Assembly: GCF_006539985.1 (NCBI RefSeq)
Contig: NZ_BJOB01000024.1
Span: 1-36,780, forward strand
Reading direction: 5' to 3'
Source of the DNA: Kurthia gibsonii
GTDB lineage: Bacteria > Bacillota > Bacilli > Bacillales_A > Planococcaceae
DNA: 36,780 nucleotides
The notes beneath the pieces are model-generated. The model worked only from the letters and a program-made list of their open reading frames with translations, was not told where the DNA came from and did no database searches. The position numbers and the translations under genes are program-made. This document shows positions 13,792 to 23,390 of the stretch, one piece after another. Each line of letters begins with the position of its first letter. Position 1 is the stretch's first letter.

Positions 13792-15021
13792 ATGAGTTTT
13801 GAAGAAAAATTAGCGCAATTTGCAGAATTAGCTGTAAAAGTAGGCGCAAACGTTCAAAAGGGGCAAACACTTTTAATTAATACTTCAACAGATACAGTTG
13901 AGTTTACACGTATGGTTGTGAAAAAAGCATATGAAGCAGGAGCAGCACGTGTAACTGTTAATTTTTCAGATGAAGCAATTGATCGCGCATTATTTGATTA
14001 TGCGCCTGAAGAAGAATTTGAAAAATATCCACGCTGGATTGCAGAACAACGCGATGAATTAATCGAGCGTAAAGGTGCATTACTGTGGATTGATGCAGCT
14101 GATCCAGACTTATTAACAGGTGTTCCTGTGAATAAATTATCAACACATCAAAAAGCAGCAGGTAAGGCACTTGAAAACTATCGTGATGCTGTAATGAACG
14201 ACAAAATTGCATGGTCAATTATCGCCATTCCTTCAAAAGCTTGGGCGAAAAAAGTATTCCCTCACTTACCAGAAGAAGAGCAAGTCCCAGCACTTTGGGA
14301 GGCCATCTTCAAAACAGTTCGAATTGGTGAAGGTGATGCAGTACTAAATTGGGAAGAACATCTGATTAAATTACATGCACGTGCAGATTTATTAAATGCC
14401 AAACGCTATACAAAATTACACTATACAGCACCAGGAACAGATTTATGGATTGAATTACCTGAAAAACATATTTGGCAAACTGGTTCAAGTCGTACACCAG
14501 AAAAAACAGAATTTGTAGCGAATATGCCAACAGAAGAAGTCTATACATTACCTTCTAAGTATGGTGTGAATGGCTATGTATCGAATACAAAACCACTTGT
14601 ATATCAAGGAAATATTATTGATAAATTTACACTGGCATTTGAAGATGGTGTCATTGTCAAAGCAGAAGCAGAGATTGGACAAGACTTATTACAAGAGATG
14701 ATTTCTTCAGATGAAGGTTCAAAATATCTTGGTGAAGTAGCACTTGTACCGCATGAATCACCTATTTCTGCATCGAATATTTTATATTACAATACATTAT
14801 TCGATGAGAATGCTTCAAATCATTTAGCTGTTGGTGCAGCATATCCAACATGCTATGAAGGTGGAAGCGAATTATCTGAGGCTGAACTAGACGCACATGG
14901 TATTAACTCATCGATTACACATGAAGATTTCATGATTGGCAGCGGCGAGATGGATATTGATGGTATTTTGGCAGATGGTACAGTTGAACCAATCTTCCGT
15001 AAAGGAAATTGGGCATTTTAA
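13792..15021 (+). CDS. M29-family aminopeptidase (AmpS-like), copy 1
   Basis: 409-residue metal-dependent aminopeptidase of family M29 (thermophilic aminopeptidase/AmpS), a cytosolic dimer that removes N-terminal residues from peptides. Family signatures include HYTAPGTDLWIELP, GEVALVPHESPIS with the metal-binding Glu and His, DENASNHLAVG (His344) with Tyr351, and the H-x-D pair in THEDFMIGSG (His377, Asp379). The middle residue of H-x-D is Glu where the second copy (24785-26017) and most relatives have Val. The two copies share the same layout and C-terminus (GNWAF) and are paralogues. ATG 13792 follows AAAGGGGTATGATGAG. It may be co-transcribed with the helicase; a strong terminator follows. 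Confidence 0.93.
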   Translation: MSFEEKLAQFAELAVKVGANVQKGQTLLINTSTDTVEFTRMVVKKAYEAGAARVTVNFSDEAIDRALFDYAPEEEFEKYPRWIAEQRDELIERKGALLWIDAADPDLLTGVPVNKLSTHQKAAGKALENYRDAVMNDKIAWSIIAIPSKAWAKKVFPHLPEEEQVPALWEAIFKTVRIGEGDAVLNWEEHLIKLHARADLLNAKRYTKLHYTAPGTDLWIELPEKHIWQTGSSRTPEKTEFVANMPTEEVYTLPSKYGVNGYVSNTKPLVYQGNIIDKFTLAFEDGVIVKAEAEIGQDLLQEMISSDEGSKYLGEVALVPHESPISASNILYYNTLFDENASNHLAVGAAYPTCYEGGSELSEAELDAHGINSSITHEDFMIGSGEMDIDGILADGTVEPIFRKGNWAF

Positions 15022-15081
15022 ATAAATAGAAACAATAGCTTAGGTTATAGGTGTAAAAACACCATTTGATATGAGTATAAG

Positions 15082-15119
15082 AAAAACTGGAATCGTGTTG
15101 TGGCGCGGTTCCAGTTTTT
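15082..15119 (+). terminator. Terminator after M29 aminopeptidase copy 1
   Basis: A long stem pairs 15082-15097 with 15104-15119 (AAAAACTGGAATCGTG with CGCGGTTCCAGTTTTT, some G-U), loop TTGTGG. It ends in T5. Confidence 0.92.
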
Positions 15120-15228
15120 CGTTGCGCACTCTAAAAAGAAGCGAAATGTTTTATCTATTCGTAGACATCTAGTTGACGTATAAATAGGGTAAAATAAGCA
15201 TACGTGAATAAATGAGGAGCGAATGAAC

Positions 15229-15906
15229 ATGAAAGTATTAATTGTTGAAGATGAACAAGCCATTAGCCAAGTGTTAAAGGTTTATTTACGTAAAGCAGGT
15301 TTTGAAACAGAACAAGTCTTTACAGGTAGTGAAGCCTTTTTTATATTTGAACGTTTTCAACCAGACCTTGTATTACTCGATGTGATGTTACCAGGAAAAG
15401 ATGGTTGGACAATTTTAAAAGAAATTCGTGAGCAGTCACAAACACCTGTGATTATGTTGACTGCACTTGGTGACACACATTTTAAATTAGATGGCTTAAA
15501 TGGTGGCGCAGATGACTACATTGCCAAGCCTTTTGAAGCAGAGGAAGTGGTAGCGCGGATTAAAGCCGTGTTAAGACGCGTGAATCAACCACAACATGCA
15601 GTGAAGCAGTTTGGAGCTTTACAAATTGATGCAACAGCGCATCAAATTCACCTGCATGGAGAAGAAGTGACACTCACGCCACGTGACTTATCCGTACTAT
15701 TATTTTTAGCAGAACATCCAAATCAAACATTCACACGTGATCAATTATTAGAGCATGTGTGGGGCTGGAACTACGATGGAAGTGACAGAGCAGTCGACCT
15801 ATCAATCAAAAGACTGCGTAAGGCGTTACAAGCGTGGGCAGCTGATGAGGGTGAAATCCGTACACTGCGAGGATTGGGGTATCAACTACGTGTTCAAAAA
15901 TCGTAA
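15229..15906 (+). CDS. OmpR/PhoB-family response regulator
   Basis: 225 residues. The receiver domain (1-118) has the acidic pair Glu7/Asp8, phosphoacceptor Asp51 in LLDVMLPG, Thr78 and Lys100. A winged-helix DNA-binding domain (about 128-223) follows, with LTPRDLSVLLFLAEHPNQ, DQLLEHVWG and the recognition helix region DRAVDLSIKRLRKAL. ATG 15229 has AGGAG nine bases upstream; ATG 15223 is only three bases from it. The stop overlaps the start of the histidine kinase by 17 bases, so the two are translationally coupled. The regulated genes are unknown; prsA follows the pair and is a plausible target because envelope-stress systems often control it. Confidence 0.93.
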   Translation: MKVLIVEDEQAISQVLKVYLRKAGFETEQVFTGSEAFFIFERFQPDLVLLDVMLPGKDGWTILKEIREQSQTPVIMLTALGDTHFKLDGLNGGADDYIAKPFEAEEVVARIKAVLRRVNQPQHAVKQFGALQIDATAHQIHLHGEEVTLTPRDLSVLLFLAEHPNQTFTRDQLLEHVWGWNYDGSDRAVDLSIKRLRKALQAWAADEGEIRTLRGLGYQLRVQKS

Positions 15907-17302
15907 ACGCATCTCACTACAAACGTATTGGATGACGCGCTATTTACTCGTATTACTCATTGGATTAGCGATTGTGGCACTTATTTCAGCCATATGGATT
16001 CGTCATACAAACGTATCGTATCGCATGGATACAATGGAAGTACTAGCAGAACAAATAACAAACCAATTAACAGATGTAGAGAATCCAACAAATGATGTGC
16101 CGAATCGCTTTATTGGCGATCCTGAGAAGTTCCCAAGACAAGATATAAAACCAAAAGTCTATATAACAAATACAGACGGGGATGTACTAAATGAACGTGC
16201 TATGGGACCAAAAATTACCAAAATTCCAAAAGAGGTACTAACTTCTTCAGATGAAAAACAGACACTAAAAGACTTAGATGGTATATCGCAAACCTACTAT
16301 ATGGTGAAGAAAAAAGTAGAAATGGATGAGAAGCATGTAGGCTGGGTTGTTGTTATGGAAGATGAAAAAATGATGACGCGCTCGAATCAAGCATATGGTC
16401 AACTAGCACTAATGATTGGAGCACTTGCACTCATTGGACTTGGAGCTATCTATTATTTAACTTCTCGATTAGTTCGTCCAATTCGGGAGGTAGCTGTAGC
16501 AGCCAAGCAAATTCAAGAAGGGAATTATGCTATCTCTCTGCCAGATCATCCAAAGGAACGAGAAGTATATGAACTTGTCACATCATTTACTGAGATGGCG
16601 AATCGTCTTGAACAACTTGAAGCGATGCGTACAGAGCTTTTAGCAGGTGTAACGCATGAATTAAAAACGCCTGTAACAGCAATTGACGGCTTACTTCAAG
16701 CATTAAAAGACGGTGTTGTGACTGGAGAGGAAGCACGTGAATTTGTACAGATGGCAATGGTCGAAACGAAGAAAATGAAAACGATGGTAGGTGATTTACT
16801 TGCCTTTAACTCATTTGCAGTCAATGCCATCCCACTTAAATTTGAAACAAAAGAAATCAATTCGTATGTAGAAAATACAATGAAACAATGGCAAACGACA
16901 CAAGAGTTTGAAGAAGTTCAGATTACATTAGATGAACATGTAGAACCAATTCACCTCTCAATTGATCCTATACGTTTCCAACAGATTTGTACGAATTTAT
17001 GGACGAATGCAGCACAAGCAATGCATGAACAAGGTCAGATTCATATTCGTCTACAAGCAGATAAAGAAAAAGTGCGTATTTTTGTTCAAGACGAGGGAAG
17101 TGGTATTCCAAAAGAAGAACAACCATTTATTTTTGACCGCTTTTATCGAGGAGAAAATAAAAAATATGCAATTCGTGGATTAGGGTTGGGATTACCACTT
17201 AGTAAAATGATGGCTCAGTCGATGCAAGGTGACTTACGTTTAGTGCATAGCGATGAACAAGGTACGTGTTTTGTGATTGAACTGAAAAGAAATGAAGCAT
17301 GA
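15890..17302 (+). CDS. Membrane sensor histidine kinase
   Basis: 470 residues from GTG 15890, which has GGATTGGGG about ten bases upstream and lies inside the regulator gene. TM1 is about 17-37, an extracellular sensor part of about 130 residues (41-170) follows, TM2 is about 171-190 and HAMP about 191-243. HisKA has phospho-acceptor His256 in THELKTPVTAI. The ATPase domain has the N box NLWTNAAQAM, DEGSGIP, FDRFYRG and GLGLGLPLSK. All catalytic boxes are intact. The signal is unknown. It forms a two-component system with the preceding regulator. Confidence 0.92.
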   Translation: MFKNRKRISLQTYWMTRYLLVLLIGLAIVALISAIWIRHTNVSYRMDTMEVLAEQITNQLTDVENPTNDVPNRFIGDPEKFPRQDIKPKVYITNTDGDVLNERAMGPKITKIPKEVLTSSDEKQTLKDLDGISQTYYMVKKKVEMDEKHVGWVVVMEDEKMMTRSNQAYGQLALMIGALALIGLGAIYYLTSRLVRPIREVAVAAKQIQEGNYAISLPDHPKEREVYELVTSFTEMANRLEQLEAMRTELLAGVTHELKTPVTAIDGLLQALKDGVVTGEEAREFVQMAMVETKKMKTMVGDLLAFNSFAVNAIPLKFETKEINSYVENTMKQWQTTQEFEEVQITLDEHVEPIHLSIDPIRFQQICTNLWTNAAQAMHEQGQIHIRLQADKEKVRIFVQDEGSGIPKEEQPFIFDRFYRGENKKYAIRGLGLGLPLSKMMAQSMQGDLRLVHSDEQGTCFVIELKRNEA

Positions 17303-17365
17303 CATCTCGTTGACACATTCCTTCTTTATAGTGAAGATAGTTCAAAAATAAGGAGTGTCAAATAG

Positions 17366-18238
17366 ATGAAAAAGAGAATGATCTGGGCAATCGCTATCAT
17401 CTTTGTTTTAGTTGTTGGAAGTGGTGTATATTATGCAACAGCCAAAACAGGATATGTCGCAAAAGTAGGCGATACGAAAATCACACAACAGCAACTGAAT
17501 AATGTTTTAAATAAACAATATGGTAGTGCAGCGCTTGAAACATTAATTCAAGACCAAGTAATTATACTTGAAGCAGAAAAACAAAAAGTAACAGCAAGTG
17601 ATGCAGAAGTAGATGCACAATATAAAAAAGTTGAAACACAATACGGCGGAGCAGATGCACTTGAATCAGCACTTGAATCAAATAACATGTCGAAATCTGA
17701 TTTTAAAGCGAATTTAAAAACGTATGTACTCGCATCTAAAATGATTGAGAAGGATTTAGATACATCTGACGAAACATTAAAAGCTTATCTAAAAGAAAAT
17801 CAATCTACATTCGATACAGCAGCGCAAGTGAAGGCAAGTCACATTCTTGTAGAGAAAAAAGCAACTGCGACAAAAATCAAAAAAGAGTTAGATGCAGGTG
17901 ATGACTTTGCAAAATTGGCGAAGAAATATTCAACTGATACTGCCACGAAAAGTAAAGGTGGCGACTTAGGCTACTTTACGAAATCAGAAATGGTGGAAGA
18001 ATTTGCGACACAAGCTTTCAACATGAAAAAAGGTGATATTAGTGACCCAATCAAAACAGATTATGGTTACCATATTATCAAAGTAACAGGTACAGTCGAT
18101 GCAAAAACAGCAAAGTATGAAGAGGTCAAAGACAAAGTAAAAGAAGCGTATATTGAAGCGCAAATTAGCGCACAATATTCAAGTTGGTTAACAGAGAAAA
18201 TGGCAGACTACGACATTACAAATACACTCAGTAAATAA
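17366..18238 (+). CDS. prsA: PrsA-type foldase with parvulin domain, membrane-anchored
   Basis: 290 residues. The N-terminus (KKR at 2-4, hydrophobic 6-25) has no cysteine, so unlike classical PrsA lipoproteins it would be held by an uncleaved signal anchor or released. Residues about 30-150 resemble the SurA/PrsA chaperone part (VAKVGDTKITQQQLNN). Residues 155-243 form a complete parvulin peptidyl-prolyl isomerase: VKASHILVEKK, SKGGDLGYFTKSEMV, FATQAFNMKKGDIS and YGYHIIKV. It helps exported proteins fold outside the membrane. RBS AAGGAG before ATG 17366. A TTGACA at 17310-17315 may be its -35, with only a weak -10. It ends at a terminator shared with the convergent DUF4870 gene. Confidence 0.87.
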   Translation: MKKRMIWAIAIIFVLVVGSGVYYATAKTGYVAKVGDTKITQQQLNNVLNKQYGSAALETLIQDQVIILEAEKQKVTASDAEVDAQYKKVETQYGGADALESALESNNMSKSDFKANLKTYVLASKMIEKDLDTSDETLKAYLKENQSTFDTAAQVKASHILVEKKATATKIKKELDAGDDFAKLAKKYSTDTATKSKGGDLGYFTKSEMVEEFATQAFNMKKGDISDPIKTDYGYHIIKVTGTVDAKTAKYEEVKDKVKEAYIEAQISAQYSSWLTEKMADYDITNTLSK

Positions 18239-18240
18239 CA

Positions 18241-18280
18241 AAAGAAGCAGTATGAGAATGATCTCAGCTGCTTCTTTTTC
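18241..18280. terminator. Bidirectional terminator between prsA and DUF4870 gene
   Basis: AAAGAAGCAG (18241-18250) pairs with CTGCTTCTTT (18268-18277); an inner TGAGA/TCTCA extends the stem. Runs of A and T on the two sides serve both convergent genes. Confidence 0.93.
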
Positions 18281-18634
18281 TTACATAGTTGTACTTTTTT
18301 GGTTTAATACTTGAATGCCGCGAACGATATTCCAAATGACAATCGCCAATGAGAATAGAGCCATGAAAATGATGAAAATAATGACACCTATACCAAGTGC
18401 AGCACCTGTTGAATCACTCATTTCAGCTGATGCAAAGATACCCATTGTTGCTAAAATAATAAAGAAAATAACTGCAGGAACATAAAGTAACAAGTGAGAA
18501 ATAAGTGCATGTGTTGCGTGTTTTTTTACATCACGATCTTTTACAACAAGCATAACAATCAGCGGTAAAATAAAGCCTGCAAAGAAAATACTGAAGTAAC
18601 AAAGTGATGATAAAATACGATTATTCTGTTCCAT
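18281..18634 (-). CDS. DUF4870 small membrane protein
   Basis: 117 residues with about three membrane segments (around 9-30, 43-70 and 80-105). The N-terminal pattern ILSSLCYFSIFFAGFILPLIVMLV, followed by a charged turn and HATHALISHLL, is typical of DUF4870/Tic20-like small membrane proteins of Firmicutes. No biochemical role is known for the family. ATG 18634 (complement) is preceded by GGGAGGG. Divergent from the thiT leader. Confidence 0.85.
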   Translation of the reverse strand: MEQNNRILSSLCYFSIFFAGFILPLIVMLVVKDRDVKKHATHALISHLLLYVPAVIFFIILATMGIFASAEMSDSTGAALGIGVIIFIIFMALFSLAIVIWNIVRGIQVLNQKSTTM

Positions 18635-18698
18635 GATAACCCTCCCTTTTGTTCATAATAACTTATATACGTATAAAAATGGAAATCGTTTCATGCTA

Positions 18699-18727
18699 TT
18701 GCTATATTTCGTTAAATTCAGTAGAAT
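18699..18727 (+). promoter_or_regulatory. SigA promoter of the thiT leader
   Basis: TTGCTA (18699-18704), 17 bases, TAGAAT (18722-18727). The start near 18735 would place the complete TPP aptamer in the transcript. Confidence 0.6.
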
Positions 18728-18754
18728 GAGAGTGTTCAAAAATAATGATGTAAA

Positions 18755-18890
18755 CCACAAGGGGTGCATACGTGCTGAGAGAGAGTTTCGACTCCAACCC
18801 TTCGAACCTGTAAGTTAACACTTGCGTAGGAATGTGGATAGAAACCGACATATAACGATGTCAGGCTCTGTCCTGATGTCGTTTTTTTTA
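18755..18890 (+). ncRNA. TPP riboswitch (THI element) with terminator
   Basis: The aptamer runs from P1 (CCACA 18755-18759 with TGTGG 18833-18837) and contains the conserved AAGGGGTGC, CTGAGAGAGA, ACCCTTCGAACCTG, GTTAACACTTGCGTAGGAA segments of thiamin pyrophosphate riboswitches. The expression platform is a perfect terminator: ACGATGTCAGG (18855-18865) with CCTGATGTCGT (18872-18882) and T8. GACAT (18847-18851) can instead pair with ATGTC (18858-18862) and break the terminator, a candidate antiterminator. TPP should turn thiT off. Confidence 0.96.
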
Positions 18891-18944
18891 TCTAGATTAC
18901 CACAGGAATTGTGTAAGACATCAAATCAATGGAGGTTCATAAAG

Positions 18945-19508
18945 ATGAACAAACAAAGATTATTAATGATGATTGAGGTGGCCATTTTTGCGGCGATTGG
19001 TTTTATTTTAGACAAACTATCGTTTTCGATTTGGGCACAGGGTGGTTCCATTAGTTTAGTTATGGTACCAATCGTATTGATGGCGATGCGTTGGGGAACA
19101 TTACCAGGGCTTGCGACAGGTCTTATTGTAGGGGTACTACAAGTTTTAACAGGTGCAAGTATTTTAACCCCATTACAAGGATTTTTAGATTACTTCTTTG
19201 CGTTCACAATTGTCGGGATTGCTGGAGTTTTCCGTCCGATGGTTATTCGTGCTTCAAAACAGAAAAAAGATGGCGCAATGCTTGGCTGGATTTTAGTGGG
19301 TACAGCAATTGGTGGAATCCTACGACTGATTTCACATACAGTAGCAGGCGCAGTATTCTTCGCAAGTTATGCGGGCGACCAAAACCCGTGGATTTATTCT
19401 GTTGTTTATAATAGCTCGTATATGATTCCAGCTATTATTTTAACAGCTGTCGTGATTTATCTATTGTTTAGAGCAGCACCTAAGTTATTCGTTCAAAAGA
19501 CGTATTAA
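18945..19508 (+). CDS. thiT: ThiT, thiamin-binding S component of an ECF transporter
   Basis: 187-residue integral membrane protein with six predicted helices. It matches ThiT in layout: MIEVAIFAAIGFILDKLSF, WAQGGSISLVMVPI, RWGTLPGLATGLIVGVLQ, PLQGFLDYFFAF and a C-terminal half with the SHTVAGAVFFASYA segment, where aromatic residues form the thiamin pocket in this family. It needs the shared EcfAA'T energising module, which is not encoded here. ATG 18945 follows GGAGG; longer frames upstream run through the riboswitch and are not real. Control by the TPP riboswitch directly upstream confirms the substrate. Confidence 0.96.
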   Translation: MNKQRLLMMIEVAIFAAIGFILDKLSFSIWAQGGSISLVMVPIVLMAMRWGTLPGLATGLIVGVLQVLTGASILTPLQGFLDYFFAFTIVGIAGVFRPMVIRASKQKKDGAMLGWILVGTAIGGILRLISHTVAGAVFFASYAGDQNPWIYSVVYNSSYMIPAIILTAVVIYLLFRAAPKLFVQKTY

Positions 19509-19512
19509 GAAT

Positions 19513-19548
19513 AAAAACGTAGCGACTAAGAAATCGTTACGTTTTTTA
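19513..19548 (+). terminator. Terminator after thiT
   Basis: AAAAACGTAGCGA (19513-19525) pairs with TCGTTACGTTTTT (19534-19546, one G-U), then T-rich DNA. Confidence 0.92.
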
Positions 19549-19662
19549 TTATATATATATCCACCTAAATAAAAACTTTTACTGAATGTATGAAAGAATG
19601 CATAGACTTTTTATATGTATCTACAAAAATTATGATATAGTTAAGAGTAGAATTTTATATAG

Positions 19663-20430
<768 letters not shown>

Positions 20431-20432
20431 TA

Positions 20433-20467
20433 AAAAGAGGAGAACGATTTTTTCGTTCTCCTCTTTT
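20433..20467. terminator. Bidirectional terminator between map and TspO-like gene
   Basis: AAAAGAGGAGAACGA (20433-20447) and TCGTTCTCCTCTTTT (20453-20467) form a perfect 15-bp stem. Confidence 0.95.
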
Positions 20468-20484
20468 CTATAGTGTAAAACATG

Positions 20485-21216
20485 TTAATAGATTGTTCTT
20501 GGCTTTTTACGCATAAATAGAATACCAGCAAGTAATACACCACTTAAAAATAATGCAGCTGTTGTTACTAATAATTCCTCAAAGTTATTTTGTACAGCAA
20601 TTCCTAAATAGAACCAGATGAATAGAATCGGGAAGTAAGGATCGTAATGATGAAAGCGGATGTGAAGTGCAATGGCTACAAAGACAGTCAATAAGATGAC
20701 GGCCCATAGCGGTTGACTTAATCCAAAACCATCCCAACGTGCTGCAACAAGTAAGATTGCTAAATTGAACATAATAAGTAATACGAGCCATGCTAAATAA
20801 AGTGATATAGGTAGGCGTGTGGTCATCGTATTCTTTTCAGGTAGTAATAAATACATACCTGCAAGTGCAAGTGTACTGAATACGAGTATCATACATGCGA
20901 TGATGAACTGACTATTTTGCCAGTAATAAATCCAAACGATTGAAAGGACCATACTAATTGTAAATAAAAAACTTTGTACATGTGTAATCGCAAATTGTTT
21001 CTTTGCAAACATTTGCCATTGTTTGTAAATCCAATATAATATAGAGAGATAGATGAGTGCCACTACATAAAAGACATAGTCGGATGGATAAGCTAGAATG
21101 GTATAGCTATTTGCAACATCCACTGTCGTTTGACCATTGAATGGAAGAATGGCAGCAGATACGCTGACAATCATCATTGCTAAAAAACTGATTGTCATTA
21201 ACAATAGTCTGCCCAA
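20485..21216 (-). CDS. TspO/tryptophan-rich sensory-like membrane protein
   Basis: 243 residues with about seven hydrophobic segments. The N-terminal LPFNGQTT motif, the YVFYVVALIYLSILYWIYKQW segment and the repeated LLPEKNTM..LPISLYLAWL turns resemble the larger Firmicutes relatives of TspO/MBR, usually annotated as tryptophan-rich sensory proteins. Ligand and role are unknown. The start is taken as TTG 21216 (complement) because GGAGGAG lies about six bases upstream; an in-frame ATG six codons later is the alternative. A terminator is shared with map. Confidence 0.7.
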   Translation of the reverse strand: MGRLLLMTISFLAMMIVSVSAAILPFNGQTTVDVANSYTILAYPSDYVFYVVALIYLSILYWIYKQWQMFAKKQFAITHVQSFLFTISMVLSIVWIYYWQNSQFIIACMILVFSTLALAGMYLLLPEKNTMTTRLPISLYLAWLVLLIMFNLAILLVAARWDGFGLSQPLWAVILLTVFVAIALHIRFHHYDPYFPILFIWFYLGIAVQNNFEELLVTTAALFLSGVLLAGILFMRKKPRTIY

Positions 21217-21362
21217 AAGATCTCCTCCTCATCAAGATTTTTCGTATTTAAAAATACTAACTATCATTATACACGTCTTTCATAGTGCAATCATTTTCAA
21301 TTTGGTGAACGTTTCATAAAAAAAGGGTATATATAATCAGATTCAGGAAAAGGAGTGTTTAC

Positions 21363-22118
21363 ATGACTCAATCTTTAGAAGAATTAAATATGGATAAGAA
21401 GTTCAATAGTAAGAAGTCGTATAAAAAAGAATTAAAAAAATTACAGCTAAAAATGTTAACGTTACAACAGACGTTGCATCGTAATAATATCGGTTTAATT
21501 ATAGCCTTTGAAGGAATGGACGCAGCTGGAAAAGGTGGCGCGATTAAGCGCTTGATTGAACGATTAGATCCACGTGGTTATGTTGTACATCCAATTTCAG
21601 CTCCAAAGCCACACGAATTACGTCACAACTACTTACAACGTTTCTGGCGTAAGCTACCGTTTAGAGGAAGTATAGGTATTTTTGACCGTAGTTGGTATGG
21701 TCGTGTATTAGTAGAGCGAATTGAAGGTTTTGCAACGGAAGCTGAATGGACACGTGCTTACCGTGAGATTAATGAGTTCGAGCGTGTACTGACAGATGAT
21801 CACTATATTATTTTGAAGTTCTGGCTACAAATCACAGAGGAAGAACAATTGAATCGTTTTAATGCACGTGAGAAGGATCCATATAAATCTTGGAAGCTAA
21901 CAGATGAAGATTGGCGCAATCGTAAAAAATGGCCTCAGTATGTTCAAGCAGCAAATGATATGTTTGCTAAAACAGATCATCCGAATGCACCATGGATTTT
22001 AGTTGCAGGTAATGATAAAAAATATGCAAGAATCAAAGTATTAAAAGAAACAATTAAGCATTGTGAATCGAAAATTAAAAGTATGGGAATTGAGATTGAT
22101 TACCCAGATGAGAAATAG
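21363..22118 (+). CDS. ppk2: PPK2-family polyphosphate:nucleotide phosphotransferase
   Basis: 251-residue single-domain PPK2 enzyme that transfers phosphate between polyphosphate and nucleotides. Walker A is EGMDAAGKGG (50-59) and Walker B is FDRSWYGR (107-114). The lid region NRFNAREKDPYKSWKLTDEDW is typical of the family, as is the final NDKKYARIKVLK. Whether AMP or ADP is the preferred acceptor cannot be read here. ATG 21363 follows AAAAGGAG. A GGGTAT at 21325-21330 looks like a SigB -10, but the -35 is poor. The acetyltransferase gene follows after 48 bases, probably in one transcript. Confidence 0.92.
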   Translation: MTQSLEELNMDKKFNSKKSYKKELKKLQLKMLTLQQTLHRNNIGLIIAFEGMDAAGKGGAIKRLIERLDPRGYVVHPISAPKPHELRHNYLQRFWRKLPFRGSIGIFDRSWYGRVLVERIEGFATEAEWTRAYREINEFERVLTDDHYIILKFWLQITEEEQLNRFNAREKDPYKSWKLTDEDWRNRKKWPQYVQAANDMFAKTDHPNAPWILVAGNDKKYARIKVLKETIKHCESKIKSMGIEIDYPDEK

Positions 22119-22166
22119 TTTTTTAGTTAAAAGCTCATGAAATTGTGTAGAGAGAGATGATGTGGC

Positions 22167-22712
22167 ATGCTTTACTTAGAGAGCGAACGCTGTATATATC
22201 GGGTATTAATTGAAGAAGATGCGGAAGCATTAACAAACCTAGTTGTACAAAACAAGCGATTTTGGTCCATCCATGAGCCACTTCATAGCCCTGAATATTA
22301 TACGAAGAATTTTCAATTGAAGCGAATTAACGATTCGATGCATCAAATGAATATGCGTCGAGAGTATAGTTTTGGAATCTTCCTTAAAAATACGAAAGAG
22401 TTAATTGGTCATATATCGATTTATTCCATTAAGCGCTTGCCTTTTTCGAGTGCGTTCATCGGTTATTCCTTAGATGAGCGCTTTACTCGTAAAGGAATTA
22501 CAACAGAAGCGGTGGAATGTATTACAAAATTCGCCTTTGAAAATTTGGATTTACATAGAATTGAAGCCTATGTATCGCCAGCGAATGAAGGGTCTTATCG
22601 TGTGCTAGAAAAAGTCGGTTATCAACGTGAAGGGTTGTTAAAACAATTACTTTATATTAATGGTGTATGGGTAGATCATTATCTATATGCGAAGCTTGCA
22701 GAGGAACATTGA
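22167..22712 (+). CDS. GNAT acetyltransferase, RimJ/RimL type
   Basis: 181 residues of the RimJ/RimL branch of GNAT N-acetyltransferases, which use acetyl-CoA to modify protein N-termini or small molecules. Signatures are IGHISIYSI, FIGYSLDERFTRKGITTEAV (the acetyl-CoA pyrophosphate-binding turn; here R-K-G-I) and HRIEAYVSPANEGSYRVLEKVGYQREG. The substrate is unknown. ATG 22167 has only AGAGAGATGATG upstream. A bidirectional terminator separates it from the carbonic anhydrase gene. Confidence 0.87.
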   Translation: MLYLESERCIYRVLIEEDAEALTNLVVQNKRFWSIHEPLHSPEYYTKNFQLKRINDSMHQMNMRREYSFGIFLKNTKELIGHISIYSIKRLPFSSAFIGYSLDERFTRKGITTEAVECITKFAFENLDLHRIEAYVSPANEGSYRVLEKVGYQREGLLKQLLYINGVWVDHYLYAKLAEEH

Positions 22713-22764
22713 AAAGGTAAGACACTTTGGTATAAGTGGAAAAGACAATTTAAAAAGAAGTTTT

Positions 22765-22805
22765 AAAAAAGAACCGCCGTCTCACCAAGACAGCGGTTCT
22801 TTTTA
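22765..22805. terminator. Bidirectional terminator after the GNAT gene
   Basis: AAAAGAACCGC and GCGGTTCTTTT (ending near 22803) form the outer stem with GTCT/AGAC inside. A- and T-runs flank both sides. Confidence 0.92.
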
Positions 22806-22808
22806 TTA

Positions 22809-23372
22809 TTATAGGTCGTAGCCGTTTGTTACAAGTTCAAGTTCGCCTGTTTTTGGATCAATGATTAAACCATGTACAGGTACATCTTTTGTGATTAAAG
22901 GATGGTTACGTACAACGTTTACGCTACGTTTCACTTCTTCTTCTAAATCAGTGAAACCTTTTAACCAATCCTCAACGTCGATTCCTGTATGCGAGATAAT
23001 TTCAAATGTCTTATCATCTACCCCACGTGATTTAATTTCGTTGATGACTTTTGACGGATCCATTGAATTCATACCACAGTTTTTGTGTCCAACTACAAGT
23101 ACTTCCTCTGCTTTTAAAGCATACACTGCAACCAAAACACTTCGCATGATACTGCCGAATGGATTGTTAATTTGTGCCCCTGCTGTTTTGATCATTTTCG
23201 CATCACCATTTTTAATGTTGATTGCTTTTTGTAATAATTCAATTAAGCGCGCATCCATACAAGTTACAATCGCTAACTTTTTATTCGGCACTACATCCGA
23301 TACATATGATACATAATCTTGGTTTTCTACAAATTTTTTGTTAAACTCTAAAATCTCATCTAATTTTCTCAT
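22809..23372 (-). CDS. Beta-class carbonic anhydrase
   Basis: 187-residue beta-carbonic anhydrase interconverting CO2 and bicarbonate. Zinc ligands are Cys38 (CMDARL, with the Asp40-Arg42 dyad) and His96/Cys99 (GHKNCG). It is of the compact YtiB-like type. The start is ATG 23372 (complement), behind GGGAGGGG; an in-frame GTG six codons upstream lies within this site and is rejected. An AT-rich hairpin (23391-23425) sits right before the RBS. The upstream mreBH gene is 84 bases away on the same strand, so co-transcription is possible. Confidence 0.94.
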   Translation of the reverse strand: MRKLDEILEFNKKFVENQDYVSYVSDVVPNKKLAIVTCMDARLIELLQKAINIKNGDAKMIKTAGAQINNPFGSIMRSVLVAVYALKAEEVLVVGHKNCGMNSMDPSKVINEIKSRGVDDKTFEIISHTGIDVEDWLKGFTDLEEEVKRSVNVVRNHPLITKDVPVHGLIIDPKTGELELVTNGYDL

Positions 23373-23390
23373 TACAAACTCCCCTCCCAC

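Noticed and set aside
18822-18944. Longer thiT start inside the TPP riboswitch
   Set aside because: The frame is open, but it overlaps the aptamer and terminator; ATG 18945 with GGAGG is clearly the start.
21305-21330. SigB promoter for ppk2
   Set aside because: GGGTAT is perfect, but no GTTTAA-like hexamer occurs at 12-15 bases upstream (best is GTGAAC).
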